From NCBI RefSeq assembly GCF_002293435.1, contig NZ_DBDF01000064.1, positions 717 to 48,911 of the forward strand: 48,195 nt of DNA, in the 5' to 3' direction. Below, piece after piece: positions 8,959 to 16,735 of the stretch; positions within the stretch are counted from its first letter, which is position 1; every line of letters starts with the position of its first letter. Below the pieces are notes generated by a model, which was given only the letters and a program-made list of their open reading frames with translations, was not told the origin of the DNA and made no database searches. Position numbers and translations under genes: made by a program. The stretch is from Bacteroides sp. UBA939 (GTDB taxonomy: Bacteria; Bacteroidota; Bacteroidia; Bacteroidales; Bacteroidaceae).

Positions 8959-8964
8959 TATTTG
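8934..8964 (+). promoter_or_regulatory. Rightward early promoter
   Basis: TTTG (8934-8937), a 19-nt spacer and CATATTTG (8957-8964) match the Bacteroidales promoter with one mismatch in the -7 box. It would start transcription just before the ATG at 8983. Confidence 0.7.
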
Positions 8965-8982
8965 CACCATATTTCAAAATCA

Positions 8983-9252
8983 ATGAAACAAATGTACGAT
9001 AAAAACGAAACAAATGCAATAGCGAAAAAACGCTATTCGTTCAAAAAAGGCTATTTACAAGTTACTCTCTCACAAAAAAGAGAAGTGAGAGACAAACTTA
9101 TGTCCGCTCTCAAAATCTCTCGTCTGACTTATTTTAGTAGTCTTCTTAACGGAGGTATCGTAGACATCAGCATGACTAAATATGAAAAGATAAATGCTGT
9201 GTTCTTGGAGTATAACATCCTTGATGTATGGGATATTTCCTCTCTAAATTGA
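8983..9252 (+). CDS. Cro-like small DNA-binding protein (candidate)
   Basis: An 89-residue basic protein, first gene of the rightward early operon. The ATG at 8983 is chosen because upstream codons overlap the promoter. Residues about 32-75, with KLMSALKISRLTYFSSLLNG and a following helix ending VFLEYNI, can be read as a Cro-type helix-turn-helix. By position it is the counterpart of the divergent repressor. An excisionase-like role is possible but less likely. Its own gene carries the arms TCTCTCAC/GTGAGAGA (9066-9073, 9085-9092), similar in composition to the operators. Confidence 0.55.
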   Translation: MKQMYDKNETNAIAKKRYSFKKGYLQVTLSQKREVRDKLMSALKISRLTYFSSLLNGGIVDISMTKYEKINAVFLEYNILDVWDISSLN

Positions 9253-9257
9253 CTGAT

Positions 9258-9638
9258 ATGAAATCAAACGTTAAACTCGGTTCACGTGAATGTGAAGTCC
9301 TCGAATGCATAGCATGGGGAGCTTCTCAAAAAGAAACGGCCAGTTTTCTTGGTATAGCGCCTCGTACCGTTGACAATACAGTTCGGAAAATTAAGTTGAA
9401 AACCGGTATGCAGAAAGCGGCTGAACTTTCCGCTTATTGGTTCTGTACTCATTTCGATATATCATTCGATCTTTCTCCATTGATAAGAATGAGATTAGCA
9501 ACCGTTATGCTCGTGTTTTTCCTTTTTACAGGAATAGACTTCAAGTCTGATCCGATATATACTCGCTGCAATAGGCGTGCACGCATCGAAATTCGGGTTC
9601 TGGCGCGCACTCGGGAAATTGATATTTCAAATAGTTAA
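9258..9638 (+). CDS. LuxR/GerE-type HTH protein with a membrane segment
   Basis: A 126-residue protein. Residues 7-60 (LGSRECEVLECIAWGAS, then FLGIAPRTVDNTVRKIK) match the GerE/LuxR C-terminal helix-turn-helix. It has no receiver or ligand-binding domain; a hydrophobic stretch follows (about 80-95, LATVMLVFFLFTG), possibly a membrane anchor, and the tail is rich in arginine. The ATG at 9258 is chosen, 5 bp after the previous stop; an ATG at 9228 would overlap that gene. Role unknown; early or middle transcription control is a reasonable guess. Confidence 0.65.
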   Translation: MKSNVKLGSRECEVLECIAWGASQKETASFLGIAPRTVDNTVRKIKLKTGMQKAAELSAYWFCTHFDISFDLSPLIRMRLATVMLVFFLFTGIDFKSDPIYTRCNRRARIEIRVLARTREIDISNS

Positions 9639-9660
9639 TCAACAAACAATATTTCTACCT

Positions 9661-9909
9661 ATGAGAAGAGTCACTTCACTATCCCCTTGCCTAGACAGGG
9701 ATAAGCGGATCAAGCCAGATTTATCCGAGAATGAAAACCCGGAAGCCCTGGAAGCTATCAGACAGGAGAAGAGAAATAGGGATATTGGTAAAGTACCGCT
9801 CCGGATTAATGCATATACCATTGTGATGGTTGACCCTGAACTTTGTACGCCGCAACATGCCGAGAAGCTGCGGGCAAAATTTGAAAAGGCGAGAAAGCAA
9901 TTTCCATAA
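9661..9909 (+). CDS. Early phage protein, unknown function
   Basis: An 82-residue charged protein starting at the ATG at 9661, the first that follows the previous gene. It is rich in arginine, lysine and glutamate with a central hydrophobic strand (INAYTIVMVDPE) and a basic helical end. No family is recognised. It sits in the compact early operon with its neighbours 15-25 bp away. Confidence 0.5.
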   Translation: MRRVTSLSPCLDRDKRIKPDLSENENPEALEAIRQEKRNRDIGKVPLRINAYTIVMVDPELCTPQHAEKLRAKFEKARKQFP

Positions 9910-9924
9910 CTAAAAATATGAATT

Positions 9925-10149
9925 ATGATAAAGAACCATTTTGAAATGAACTCGAAGGTACTGGCTATACTTTTAGAAATAATCGTTGAAGATAATATTC
10001 CAGTGAATGTGACTACCGGCGACAGCCATAAGGATTATGACGGCAGCGCATCGGTTGATGTATTGTTTGAGTATGATTACAGAGATACCGACATTGTAAA
10101 TGAAGCCCTATGCCGGGCTATAAATTTGACTTTTGATTTAGTAGAATAA
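9925..10149 (+). CDS. Early phage protein, unknown function
   Basis: A 74-residue acidic protein. An in-frame ATG at 9946 is an alternative start. The C-terminal half (LFEYDYRDTDIVNEALCRAI) could form a small alpha/beta fold. No family recognised; co-directional with the early operon. Confidence 0.5.
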   Translation: MIKNHFEMNSKVLAILLEIIVEDNIPVNVTTGDSHKDYDGSASVDVLFEYDYRDTDIVNEALCRAINLTFDLVE

Positions 10150-10159
10150 CAATAAAGAT

Positions 10160-10438
10160 ATGAAACTAATTATTGAAGAGGAAACTTATCGCCCAGCTTA
10201 TGTGGAATCAACGTTTAAAAGCCGATTGAAGACTGCACTAAAATATGATGAAACGATTTGGACGTTTTTCATCAGTGCTAAAAGTATTATGTCACAAGTC
10301 CGAACAAATAACCATATCAAAATATGGCAGTTGTATACTGTTGAATTTGAACAGAACAAGGTGTGGATATGGCATCTGAATATCAAAGGAGAAAAGGACA
10401 GACTTGTAATGAGAGTGGCGGAGAAACCAATCAATTAA
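10160..10438 (+). CDS. Early phage protein, unknown function
   Basis: A 92-residue protein beginning MKLIIEEETYRPAY with alternating strands and a basic end. No domain is recognised. It follows the previous gene by 10 bp, as in the rest of the operon. Confidence 0.5.
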   Translation: MKLIIEEETYRPAYVESTFKSRLKTALKYDETIWTFFISAKSIMSQVRTNNHIKIWQLYTVEFEQNKVWIWHLNIKGEKDRLVMRVAEKPIN

Positions 10439-10463
10439 AAACAATAAAGAAAGGAATAAAATT

Positions 10464-10646
10464 ATGAAAACAGATACTGATATAGCTATTGAAGCGATCA
10501 ATGAGGCATTGAAAGCTTCACGGGATAGGGCAATAAAATCTTTATGCGAAACAACATGCCCCGGCAAGGTAGATTTATGCCGAGCGTATGAACGGGCTGA
10601 AAATTGTCCAAAAGTAAAACAGTTTTTAAAACATTACAACGGATAG
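10464..10646 (+). CDS. Small cysteine-containing early protein
   Basis: A 60-residue protein with an amphipathic helix (residues 5-25) followed by four cysteines (28, 32, 39 and 48), spaced C-x3-C-x6-C-x8-C. That spacing could bind a metal, but no named zinc-finger family fits. Unknown function. Confidence 0.5.
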   Translation: MKTDTDIAIEAINEALKASRDRAIKSLCETTCPGKVDLCRAYERAENCPKVKQFLKHYNG

Positions 10647-10648
10647 AT

Positions 10649-10843
10649 ATGAAGAAAGCAAAAGTAAGAGTCACTGGGAATTATGTTTCCCGCACCAGTT
10701 TTAAAAATCCTATAGATATGATACTGAACTTACCTATAGGTTTTACACATACTGATATTGAGAATAAGATAGTGAGCACGTATCATCCGGAAGGCTATTC
10801 TATTGGAAAAGTGGAAGTACTTTGTGTGTATGATGAAGATTAA
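10649..10843 (+). CDS. Early phage protein, unknown function
   Basis: A 64-residue protein. The ATG at 10649 lies 2 bp after the preceding stop, so the upstream in-frame region overlapping that gene was not used. It looks like a small alpha/beta protein with an acidic end (VCVYDED). No family recognised. Confidence 0.5.
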   Translation: MKKAKVRVTGNYVSRTSFKNPIDMILNLPIGFTHTDIENKIVSTYHPEGYSIGKVEVLCVYDED

Positions 10844-10897
10844 CGTAAAACGAAAAAGTAATAGCCTTGGGCGGCTTTGTAAAACCCATAGATAAAA

Positions 10898-11338
10898 ATG
10901 AAAACATTAGATGAAAAAGCAGTATTGTTCTCTGATAGAATAGCAAATCAGAGTGGTGTCTACTCAAAAGGAGAGTTGGAAACGGCTTATGTAACAGGTG
11001 CAACAGAAAATCAAGAATTGACCAGTGACGAATGTGGTACGTTTGGGCAAGCGATTGTTTCGCTTCAACGAGGTTTTAATATTGCTCGTAAAGAATGGGG
11101 CGGCAAATGCTTTATAGTAAAGCAGATTAACTCTGATATAGCATCGGATATCGTTCCGAAGATGCAATCACTACCAGATGCAGCTAAGAAAGAAATCAGT
11201 AAGCATGCGGATGGCTCAATTCATTATCGGGAACAATGTTTGGTTGTGTACCCGGACGCTAAATGTGGGTGTATGGCTACAAACTATGTACCTGACTGGC
11301 AGGACATGTTTTCCAATGACTGGATAATAATTGAATAG
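10898..11338 (+). CDS. DUF2829 / Tad2-like anti-Thoeris protein
   Basis: A 146-residue protein. Residues 49-146 have the layout of DUF2829: FGQA (49-52), GFNIARKEW (59-67), a strand with CFIVKQ, a variable middle, and the end DMFSNDWIII (136-145). DUF2829 includes Tad2, a phage protein that binds and sequesters the cyclic ADP-ribose-type signal made by Thoeris ThsB, so the host ThsA effector stays silent. Residues 1-45 are an added N-terminal segment (with YSKGELETAYVTGA) not found in plain Tad2. Its location among early genes suits an anti-defence role. Family assignment is by recognised pattern only; ligand binding is inference. Confidence 0.7.
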   Translation: MKTLDEKAVLFSDRIANQSGVYSKGELETAYVTGATENQELTSDECGTFGQAIVSLQRGFNIARKEWGGKCFIVKQINSDIASDIVPKMQSLPDAAKKEISKHADGSIHYREQCLVVYPDAKCGCMATNYVPDWQDMFSNDWIIIE

Positions 11339-11345
11339 TCACATT

Positions 11346-11377
11346 GCCATACGGCGGTTAGATGTCTGCCGTATGGC
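11346..11377 (+). promoter_or_regulatory. Intergenic hairpin after the Tad2-like gene
   Basis: GCCATACGGC (11346-11355) and GCCGTATGGC (11368-11377) form a perfect 10-bp stem with a 12-nt loop, 8 bp after the stop codon. No T tract follows, so it looks more like an RNA-stability or attenuation element than a full terminator. Confidence 0.5.
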
Positions 11378-11403
11378 TCAAAACAAGATAGAAAGGAGTA
11401 TTT

Positions 11404-11526
11404 ATGACTGTAGGTGAATTAATTGCAGAATTGAATAAGTATGATAAAGATTACGACGTAGTCTTTGATTTAGATACTGAAGATAATGAACTATCGGATA
11501 TTATACATATATCTGATAGTTCATGA
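11404..11526 (+). CDS. Small acidic protein, unknown
   Basis: A 40-residue acidic reading frame (starts MTVGELIAELNKYDKDYDV, ends SDSS) with an AAGGAG-containing leader 9 bases upstream. Its start resembles the short proteins, common in phages, that begin TVGELI-x-L-x-x-YD. Unknown function; support comes from the leader and the sensible composition. Confidence 0.45.
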   Translation: MTVGELIAELNKYDKDYDVVFDLDTEDNELSDIIHISDSS

Positions 11527-11580
11527 GGGTAGTATGTGGAATGTAGTTTTGAAGTAGAACAATAAAGGGATGAGAATGCT

Positions 11581-11775
11581 ATGTCTCTTTATAACAAACT
11601 ACCCGCTTTATCGGATGGTAAAAAAGATAAGGTGGGATGCGGAGATAAATGCATTGGCAGAAAGGTTGCTCCCATAAGAAGAAATACAATGTATGCGAAC
11701 CGGTTTGTTTCGGCTGTACCCGGTAGTCCTGTTGCAGCTTCAGGAAAATCCCGTCATTCGCAGAATGAAATATAA
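11581..11775 (+). CDS. Doubtful small ORF before the primase
   Basis: A 64-residue frame starting MSLYNKLPALSDG, low in hydrophobics and rich in R, K, S and G. Another frame over the same bases (from 11570) reads MRMLCLFITNYPLYRMV up to a stop near 11677. Neither is convincing; the region may be decayed or non-coding. Confidence 0.25.
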   Translation: MSLYNKLPALSDGKKDKVGCGDKCIGRKVAPIRRNTMYANRFVSAVPGSPVAASGKSRHSQNEI

Positions 11776-11781
11776 AAGACT

Positions 11782-14700
11782 ATGTACTTTACACAAAACG
11801 ATGTTACCCGGATAACGGATGCCTCCAAAGGGCGGCTGCTTGACGTTGCCCAGGACTTTCATGAGTTCCGCAAATCCGGAACAAGTTATGTCTGCGATTG
11901 CCCTCGTTGCGGGGCAGCCCGGAAATTCAGCATCAATCCGGCGAAAGATGTATTCGGGTGTTTTTCGTGCCATGAGGTGAACGGAGGCGGCGCTCTCTCT
12001 TACCTGATGAAAGTAGAAGGCAAAGAGTATCTCGCGGCGCTTGAATACCTGGCCAATAAGTTTAATGTCTTGCTGGATGAGAAACCGGGGACTCAGAAAC
12101 CGAAGGCAAAGAAACTCAAAAAAGGCAGTAAGGCAGCCAAAGGGGTGGATGTCGACAGTTATTGCGCGCGTATGCTGGCCGCCTCCGGATTGACCGTTGA
12201 AGATGTCACCGCCAAGGTTTACAAGAGCGATGACAAATCGGCAATCTTCGAGTCAAGGACGTTTCGCCCCGGCACCATCGACGAGCGTGGCGCCATCATC
12301 CAAGGGGATGATGTAATCATTGAATATTATGACCTGGACGGGATGCCGGTTACCTACTACCGTAAGGACAACAAGAAGCGAGTAATCGACGAGAAGAAAG
12401 AATACTTCCGTGTTCGCTGGCAGTTCCCGGACTCCCATTTGGATAAAGAGGGCAAGCCATTTAAATACAAATCGCCTCCCGGTTCCGGAACGCCGGTGTA
12501 TATCCCGGAACGTTTGCGCCGGATGTATAAGGAGAAAACACCTATCCCGCGCCTGTATATTCAAGAGGGAGAGAAGAAAGCGGAAAAGGCTTGCAAGCAC
12601 GGTATTCCATCGATTGCGGTATCAGGCATTCAGAACCTGGGTATGAATAAGTCTCTTCCGGAAGACGTGGTACGTATTATCACCAATTGCGCGGTTAAAG
12701 AAGTGGCATTCATCTTTGACTCGGACTGGGACGACATCTCGGCGAACATCAAAATCAATGACCAGGTGGAGAAGCGCCCCCGGAACTTCTACTATGCAGC
12801 AAAGAATTTCAAGGAGTATATGCGGGAATTGAAAAACCGCAATATCTACGTAGAGGTATTCATCGGGCATATACAGAAAAACTCCGCCGGTGACAAAGGG
12901 CTTGATGATATCCTGGCTAATACGCTTGCAGGCAATGAAGATGAATTGGCAGCAGATATTGAATTTGCTTGTAATGATAAGAAAGGGTTGGGTAAATACG
13001 TAGAGATGTTCAAGATTACCACCCTGACCGACCACAAGATAGCGGAACTTTGGTGTTTGCATTCACATGAAGCGTTCGCGGAACGTCATAAGGATGTCTT
13101 GATAAATCTTCCGGAGTTTGTTTTCGGCCGCTACCGGTGGAAATTCGACGACTCCGGAAAGGTTGTCCTGGCGCAACCTTTTGATGATGATGAGAAGTTT
13201 TGGAACGAAGAAACCAAATTCGATCGTTCCGGGAATGCACGCACGGAAATTGATTTCTGCTATGTCAATTCGCAGAACTTCCTACAGAACCGGGGCTTTG
13301 GCCGCCTTCGACGGTTGGATAAAAGCTACCAGTTCATTCACCTGGATCCGCCGGTGGTTCGCCCCATCGAGGCGAGTGATGCCCGGGACTACCTGTTCCA
13401 ATTTGCCAAGCATTACTGCAAAAAAGAGGTAAACGAGATGTTGATCAAAGGGGTTTCGCAATATGTGGGCCCTGACAAACTTTCCCTGCTCGGGTTCATT
13501 GAGCCTAATTTCATCAGGCCGAACCGGGAAAGCCAATACCTTTACTTCGATAAAAACTGCTGGCACATCACAAGGGACACGGTTAAAGAAATGGGATACG
13601 AAAGTATCTCACATCACATCTGGGAAGAACAGAAGAAGGGCGTGCCGGCTAAATACTTAGGCAAGCCGCTGATCCGGTTTCAGATGAAAGACGGGCAATG
13701 CAGCTATGATATCACCCGGGAAGGTAAATCCTGCCACTTCCTTCGGTTCCTGGAGAACGCCAGCAATTTCACCTGGCGCAAACAGCCGGAAGAAATCGAA
13801 GAAGCGGAAGAGAACGAAAACCGCATCCACTTGCTTAGCAAACTATGCGCTATCGGTTACATGGCCATGGAGGCGAAAGACAACAATGTCGCCCGTGCCG
13901 TAATCGGCATGGACGGTAAACAGTCGGAAGTCGGTGAGTCTAACGGGCGTTCCGGAAAGTCGCTCATCGGCGAACTTATGCGCAATGTGACACCAACAGC
14001 GTATATATCCGGAAAGCGAAACGATATTTTCGCCGACCAGTTTATTTGGAACGATGTGCAGGAAAACACCAAGTTGGTGTTCATCGACGACGTGCTGCGA
14101 AGTTTTAACTTTGAGTTCCTGTTTCCGGTCATCACCGGCGACTGGACGATCAACTACAAGGGCGGCCGCCGTATCACTATTCCATTCGCCAAGTCCGCCA
14201 AAATCTATATTCCTACGAACCATGCTATCCGGGGAACCGGTTCCAGTTACACCGATCGCCAATGGTTGATTGCCTTCTCCGACTACTACAATGACGTACA
14301 CAAGCCGTTGGATGACTTCGGTTGCCTGTTCTTCTCCGAATGGGATTACGAGCAGTGGAACCTGACCTGGAACATGCTTGCCAACTGCATCCAGCTGTAT
14401 CTAACTTTTGGAGTTGTTCAGGCGCCGGGCGAACGCCTGGAGATGCGTAAACTCCGGCAGGAAATCACCGAACCGCTTATCTCCTGGGCGGATGAATATT
14501 TCTCTGACCCGGCACACCTTAATACCAAATTGGTGCGCCCTGAACTTTATGATGCGTTTAAGAATTATGACCGCCGGCAGGAAAAATATATCAGCACTAC
14601 GGATTTTAAAAAGAAAATCAAGCTATATTGCAAATGGAAAGGCTATGTCTTTAACCCGAACAAGTATGACCCGGTTACCGGCAAGCCACACCATTTTGAT

Positions 14701-14856
14701 AAAGACGGCGCCCCTATCCTGGATGATAAGTCCGGAGGCGTGGAATACTTCACTATCGGTTGTAAAACCATTCCTGAAATCACCGAAGACGCCTCTTCTG
14801 ATTCCGAACCGCAGTTACCATTTACAGCAGCAAGTAATAAACTAATAGATTATTAA
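11782..14856 (+). CDS. Primase-helicase: zinc finger, Toprim-like, SF3 helicase
   Basis: A 1024-residue replication protein. The N-terminal CHC2-type zinc finger has C40-x2-C43 and C60-x2-C63. A Toprim/DUF3854-like region follows (about 255-360), with EGEKKAEKACKHG and the acidic FDSDWDD at 312-318. The C-terminal part is an SF3-type helicase: Walker A GESNGRSGKS (718-727), Walker B LVFIDD (765-770), and sensor-like PTNHAIRGTGSS with DRQW downstream. It would prime and unwind phage DNA at the origin. The ATG at 11782 directly precedes the zinc finger. The two following small genes are spaced 3-17 bp away, so they are probably its operon partners. Confidence 0.85.
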   Translation: MYFTQNDVTRITDASKGRLLDVAQDFHEFRKSGTSYVCDCPRCGAARKFSINPAKDVFGCFSCHEVNGGGALSYLMKVEGKEYLAALEYLANKFNVLLDEKPGTQKPKAKKLKKGSKAAKGVDVDSYCARMLAASGLTVEDVTAKVYKSDDKSAIFESRTFRPGTIDERGAIIQGDDVIIEYYDLDGMPVTYYRKDNKKRVIDEKKEYFRVRWQFPDSHLDKEGKPFKYKSPPGSGTPVYIPERLRRMYKEKTPIPRLYIQEGEKKAEKACKHGIPSIAVSGIQNLGMNKSLPEDVVRIITNCAVKEVAFIFDSDWDDISANIKINDQVEKRPRNFYYAAKNFKEYMRELKNRNIYVEVFIGHIQKNSAGDKGLDDILANTLAGNEDELAADIEFACNDKKGLGKYVEMFKITTLTDHKIAELWCLHSHEAFAERHKDVLINLPEFVFGRYRWKFDDSGKVVLAQPFDDDEKFWNEETKFDRSGNARTEIDFCYVNSQNFLQNRGFGRLRRLDKSYQFIHLDPPVVRPIEASDARDYLFQFAKHYCKKEVNEMLIKGVSQYVGPDKLSLLGFIEPNFIRPNRESQYLYFDKNCWHITRDTVKEMGYESISHHIWEEQKKGVPAKYLGKPLIRFQMKDGQCSYDITREGKSCHFLRFLENASNFTWRKQPEEIEEAEENENRIHLLSKLCAIGYMAMEAKDNNVARAVIGMDGKQSEVGESNGRSGKSLIGELMRNVTPTAYISGKRNDIFADQFIWNDVQENTKLVFIDDVLRSFNFEFLFPVITGDWTINYKGGRRITIPFAKSAKIYIPTNHAIRGTGSSYTDRQWLIAFSDYYNDVHKPLDDFGCLFFSEWDYEQWNLTWNMLANCIQLYLTFGVVQAPGERLEMRKLRQEITEPLISWADEYFSDPAHLNTKLVRPELYDAFKNYDRRQEKYISTTDFKKKIKLYCKWKGYVFNPNKYDPVTGKPHHFDKDGAPILDDKSGGVEYFTIGCKTIPEITEDASSDSEPQLPFTAASNKLIDY

Positions 14857-14859
14857 GCC

Positions 14860-15225
14860 ATGGCAGTAACACTAAGAGAACTCGAAAACGAACTCATGCC
14901 GTTGTATGAGCAGAACCCTGAACGCTTCAGGGCATTCTATAACAAGGTATATCTGCTGCTTTACAGAATGCCGGAAGGCGGTAAACTTCGCGCTGAAGAG
15001 CATTGCAGCGAGGCTACTATACCGTTGTTTATGAAAGTGGCTATCTTTATCATGCTGTTCGATCCGTCCTGGAGAGACGAAGATGGGTACGATTTGTTGG
15101 AGGTTTGTGCCGATATCAGTCCGACAACTATCGGCAGACGGCGTAAAATCGTACCATCACACCCTTTATTTAAAGGGACGTGGTATTCCAATTTATTACC
15201 CTGTAAAGATACGAATAACAAATGA
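14860..15225 (+). CDS. Primase-operon protein, unknown function
   Basis: A 121-residue protein starting 3 bp after the primase stop. It is mostly helical with a hydrophobic core segment (IPLFMKVAIFIMLFDPSW) and a possible helix-turn-helix-like LLEVCADISPTTIGRRRK. Tight linkage to the primase suggests a replication accessory, but no family is recognised. Confidence 0.5.
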   Translation: MAVTLRELENELMPLYEQNPERFRAFYNKVYLLLYRMPEGGKLRAEEHCSEATIPLFMKVAIFIMLFDPSWRDEDGYDLLEVCADISPTTIGRRRKIVPSHPLFKGTWYSNLLPCKDTNNK

Positions 15226-15241
15226 GATACACAACAATATT

Positions 15242-15571
15242 ATGATAAAAAAAGAGAATAAAATACAGGTAGTTATCGCCCCTACAGCCCAGGAACGGGA
15301 AAAGCTGATCGCACGCCTGGCCGTCTACCATGGGTTCGCCCGGATCGCATCGGACGCCGCCAAGATCATCCGGAAAGACCTCTATTCTGTCGACCTCGCT
15401 ACGGCTTATTTCGTGCTCTGCAGCAGCTACAATTTTCGCGGGTCGGTAATCACCACACAAAGGCTTTATGAACTGGCAGCGCGTGGTATCTGCGTGATAG
15501 TGGGCGTCAAGAGCCTACCGCGTGAGTACGAGTTGATATCACAGACATTCTATCCGGGTGATTTGCGGTAA
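15242..15571 (+). CDS. Unknown protein closing the early operon
   Basis: A 109-residue protein starting at the ATG at 15242; the longer frame upstream overlaps the previous gene and is not used. It begins with a lysine-rich segment and IQVVIAPTAQEREKLIARL, then a helical body. Last gene before the terminator at 15618. Unknown function. Confidence 0.5.
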   Translation: MIKKENKIQVVIAPTAQEREKLIARLAVYHGFARIASDAAKIIRKDLYSVDLATAYFVLCSSYNFRGSVITTQRLYELAARGICVIVGVKSLPREYELISQTFYPGDLR

Positions 15572-15576
15572 CACGA

Positions 15577-15615
15577 GGCGGAGTATTCTTAGAAGACACA
15601 ACGCGGAGTATTCTT
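15577..15615 (+). repeat. Short direct repeat after the early operon
   Basis: GGCGGAGTATTCTT (15577-15590) and CGCGGAGTATTCTT (15602-15615) are direct copies 25 bp apart. A related GGCGGAGTATCTC is near the presumed left end at 8290. Meaning unknown. Confidence 0.4.
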
Positions 15616-15617
15616 TT

Positions 15618-15650
15618 GGCGGTGGTACATAAGTGCCGCCGCTTTTTTTT
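15618..15650 (+). terminator. Terminator of the early operon
   Basis: GGCGG (15618-15622) and CCGCC (15636-15640) close a hairpin that is followed by a tract of eight T residues. It separates the replication genes from the late region. Confidence 0.65.
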
Positions 15651-15810
15651 GTCCGCCGTTTCCCCTCTCACCCCTTTCATTGGATATAAACGTTTTGAAC
15701 AAAGGTGCTTTCGGACGTCGAAGCCGCAGCGCAGAGGGGGACATATATTCTTTTTATTATTTCTTTTCTTTATAAAAACACCCTACCTAAAAAATAGAAA
15801 TATTTCTGTA

Positions 15811-16020
15811 CTTTCGTACGGAAGCCCGTTTTTCGCTATTTATTACGTTGTAAATCAGATATTTAGACACCGCACGATTTTCGTACGAAACCGTACGATT
15901 TGTACTTTTCCGCACGAAATGCCTTTTTGTACGCAAAACGAGATTCCGTACAGAAAAAGTGCGCATTTTGTACGGACGTAAAACGTTGATAATCAGGTGT
16001 GTTACATAACGCTGACGCAC
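15811..16020. repeat. Array of CGTACG-like sites (candidate origin or operators)
   Basis: The non-coding stretch 15572-16161 holds a cluster of related cores: CGTACG at 15815, 15882 and 15892; CGCACG at 15871 and 15911; GTACG at 15929 and 15970; CGTAC at 15947; GTGCG at 15959; CGCAC at 16016. Most are flanked by TTT or AAA. From 15871 to 15970 the intervals are about 11, 10, 19, 18, 18, 12 and 11 bp. This looks like iterons for an initiator or a multi-site operator. The open frames crossing it are not credible. Confidence 0.6.
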
Positions 16021-16128
16021 AAAAAGAACAATTGCACAAAAAAATAGTACTGTTTCGCCAAGGGTGGTAGTAAGTGAGTGGGAAAGAGAAAATGTAGACC
16101 GATAATAGGATAATCAACTTATTTTTAC

Positions 16129-16136
16129 TACTTTAG
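16129..16136 (+). promoter_or_regulatory. Possible -7 box before 16162
   Basis: TACTTTAG resembles the Bacteroidales TAnnTTTG box and is followed by CTCC, exactly as in the box at 30758. No good -33 box is present 19 nt upstream. Confidence 0.35.
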
Positions 16137-16161
16137 CTCCACACTATTTTTTAATGGACAC

Positions 16162-16632
16162 ATGACTACCAAGATAACCGTACCTGCACATATCCGGGAA
16201 TACTTGATCGGAAAGTTCTGCAACTTTCAGGATACAGCAGTTCGTTTCCCGGATTCATCAGATATCTACCACATAATCTACGATTTGTTGGAGAAACGTC
16301 CGGCTGATCATCCGGTTGACAGAGGCAACCTGGAAATCTTCCTCCCGGCACGTTCTATCGGTAAAAGCCCTGAGACTTACAATTTTCTCGGGGTTCGCTC
16401 CCAGATGATCATTAACCGTAAACTGGAGTTGCTTATGTGGGCGGAGTTGCACGATACGGTAGATGAGCAAAAGCATCGCTATGGCGTAAACTTCATTGTC
16501 GGTATCCATGCCTTCATGAGCAAGTACGGAATTTCCAGCATTACCGAAGATGCGTTCCTTAAAAATTTCTACCGGTGGCGCACGAAGATGCGACCGAAAG
16601 AAAAAAAACGGGAATATACCCGAAAAAGTTAA
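16162..16632 (+). CDS. Unknown protein between early and late regions
   Basis: A 156-residue mostly helical basic protein (starts MTTKITVPAHIREYLIGKF; basic end KMRPKEKKREYTRKS). No family is recognised. It stands alone just after the CGTACG array and upstream of all virion genes, where phages often keep a late regulator or an origin-binding protein; both are only positional guesses. The basic tail would suit nucleic-acid binding. Confidence 0.55.
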   Translation: MTTKITVPAHIREYLIGKFCNFQDTAVRFPDSSDIYHIIYDLLEKRPADHPVDRGNLEIFLPARSIGKSPETYNFLGVRSQMIINRKLELLMWAELHDTVDEQKHRYGVNFIVGIHAFMSKYGISSITEDAFLKNFYRWRTKMRPKEKKREYTRKS

Positions 16633-16735
16633 CCCGAGCAAGTGTAGTTAATTGTCCGATTTTCGTGCAAAAACAGTGTAAAAACAGAAGTAAAAGCGTG
16701 ATAAAACATGCGCAAACATTAATAATCAAGTAGTT

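Noticed and set aside
8962..8982. Upstream start for the Cro-like gene
   Set aside because: The longer frame begins inside the -7 box of the early promoter, so it cannot be in the transcript.
15616..15981. 121-residue frame across the CGTACG array
   Set aside because: It overlaps the terminator and the repeated sites and its translation has a low-complexity, basic-aromatic character; judged non-coding.
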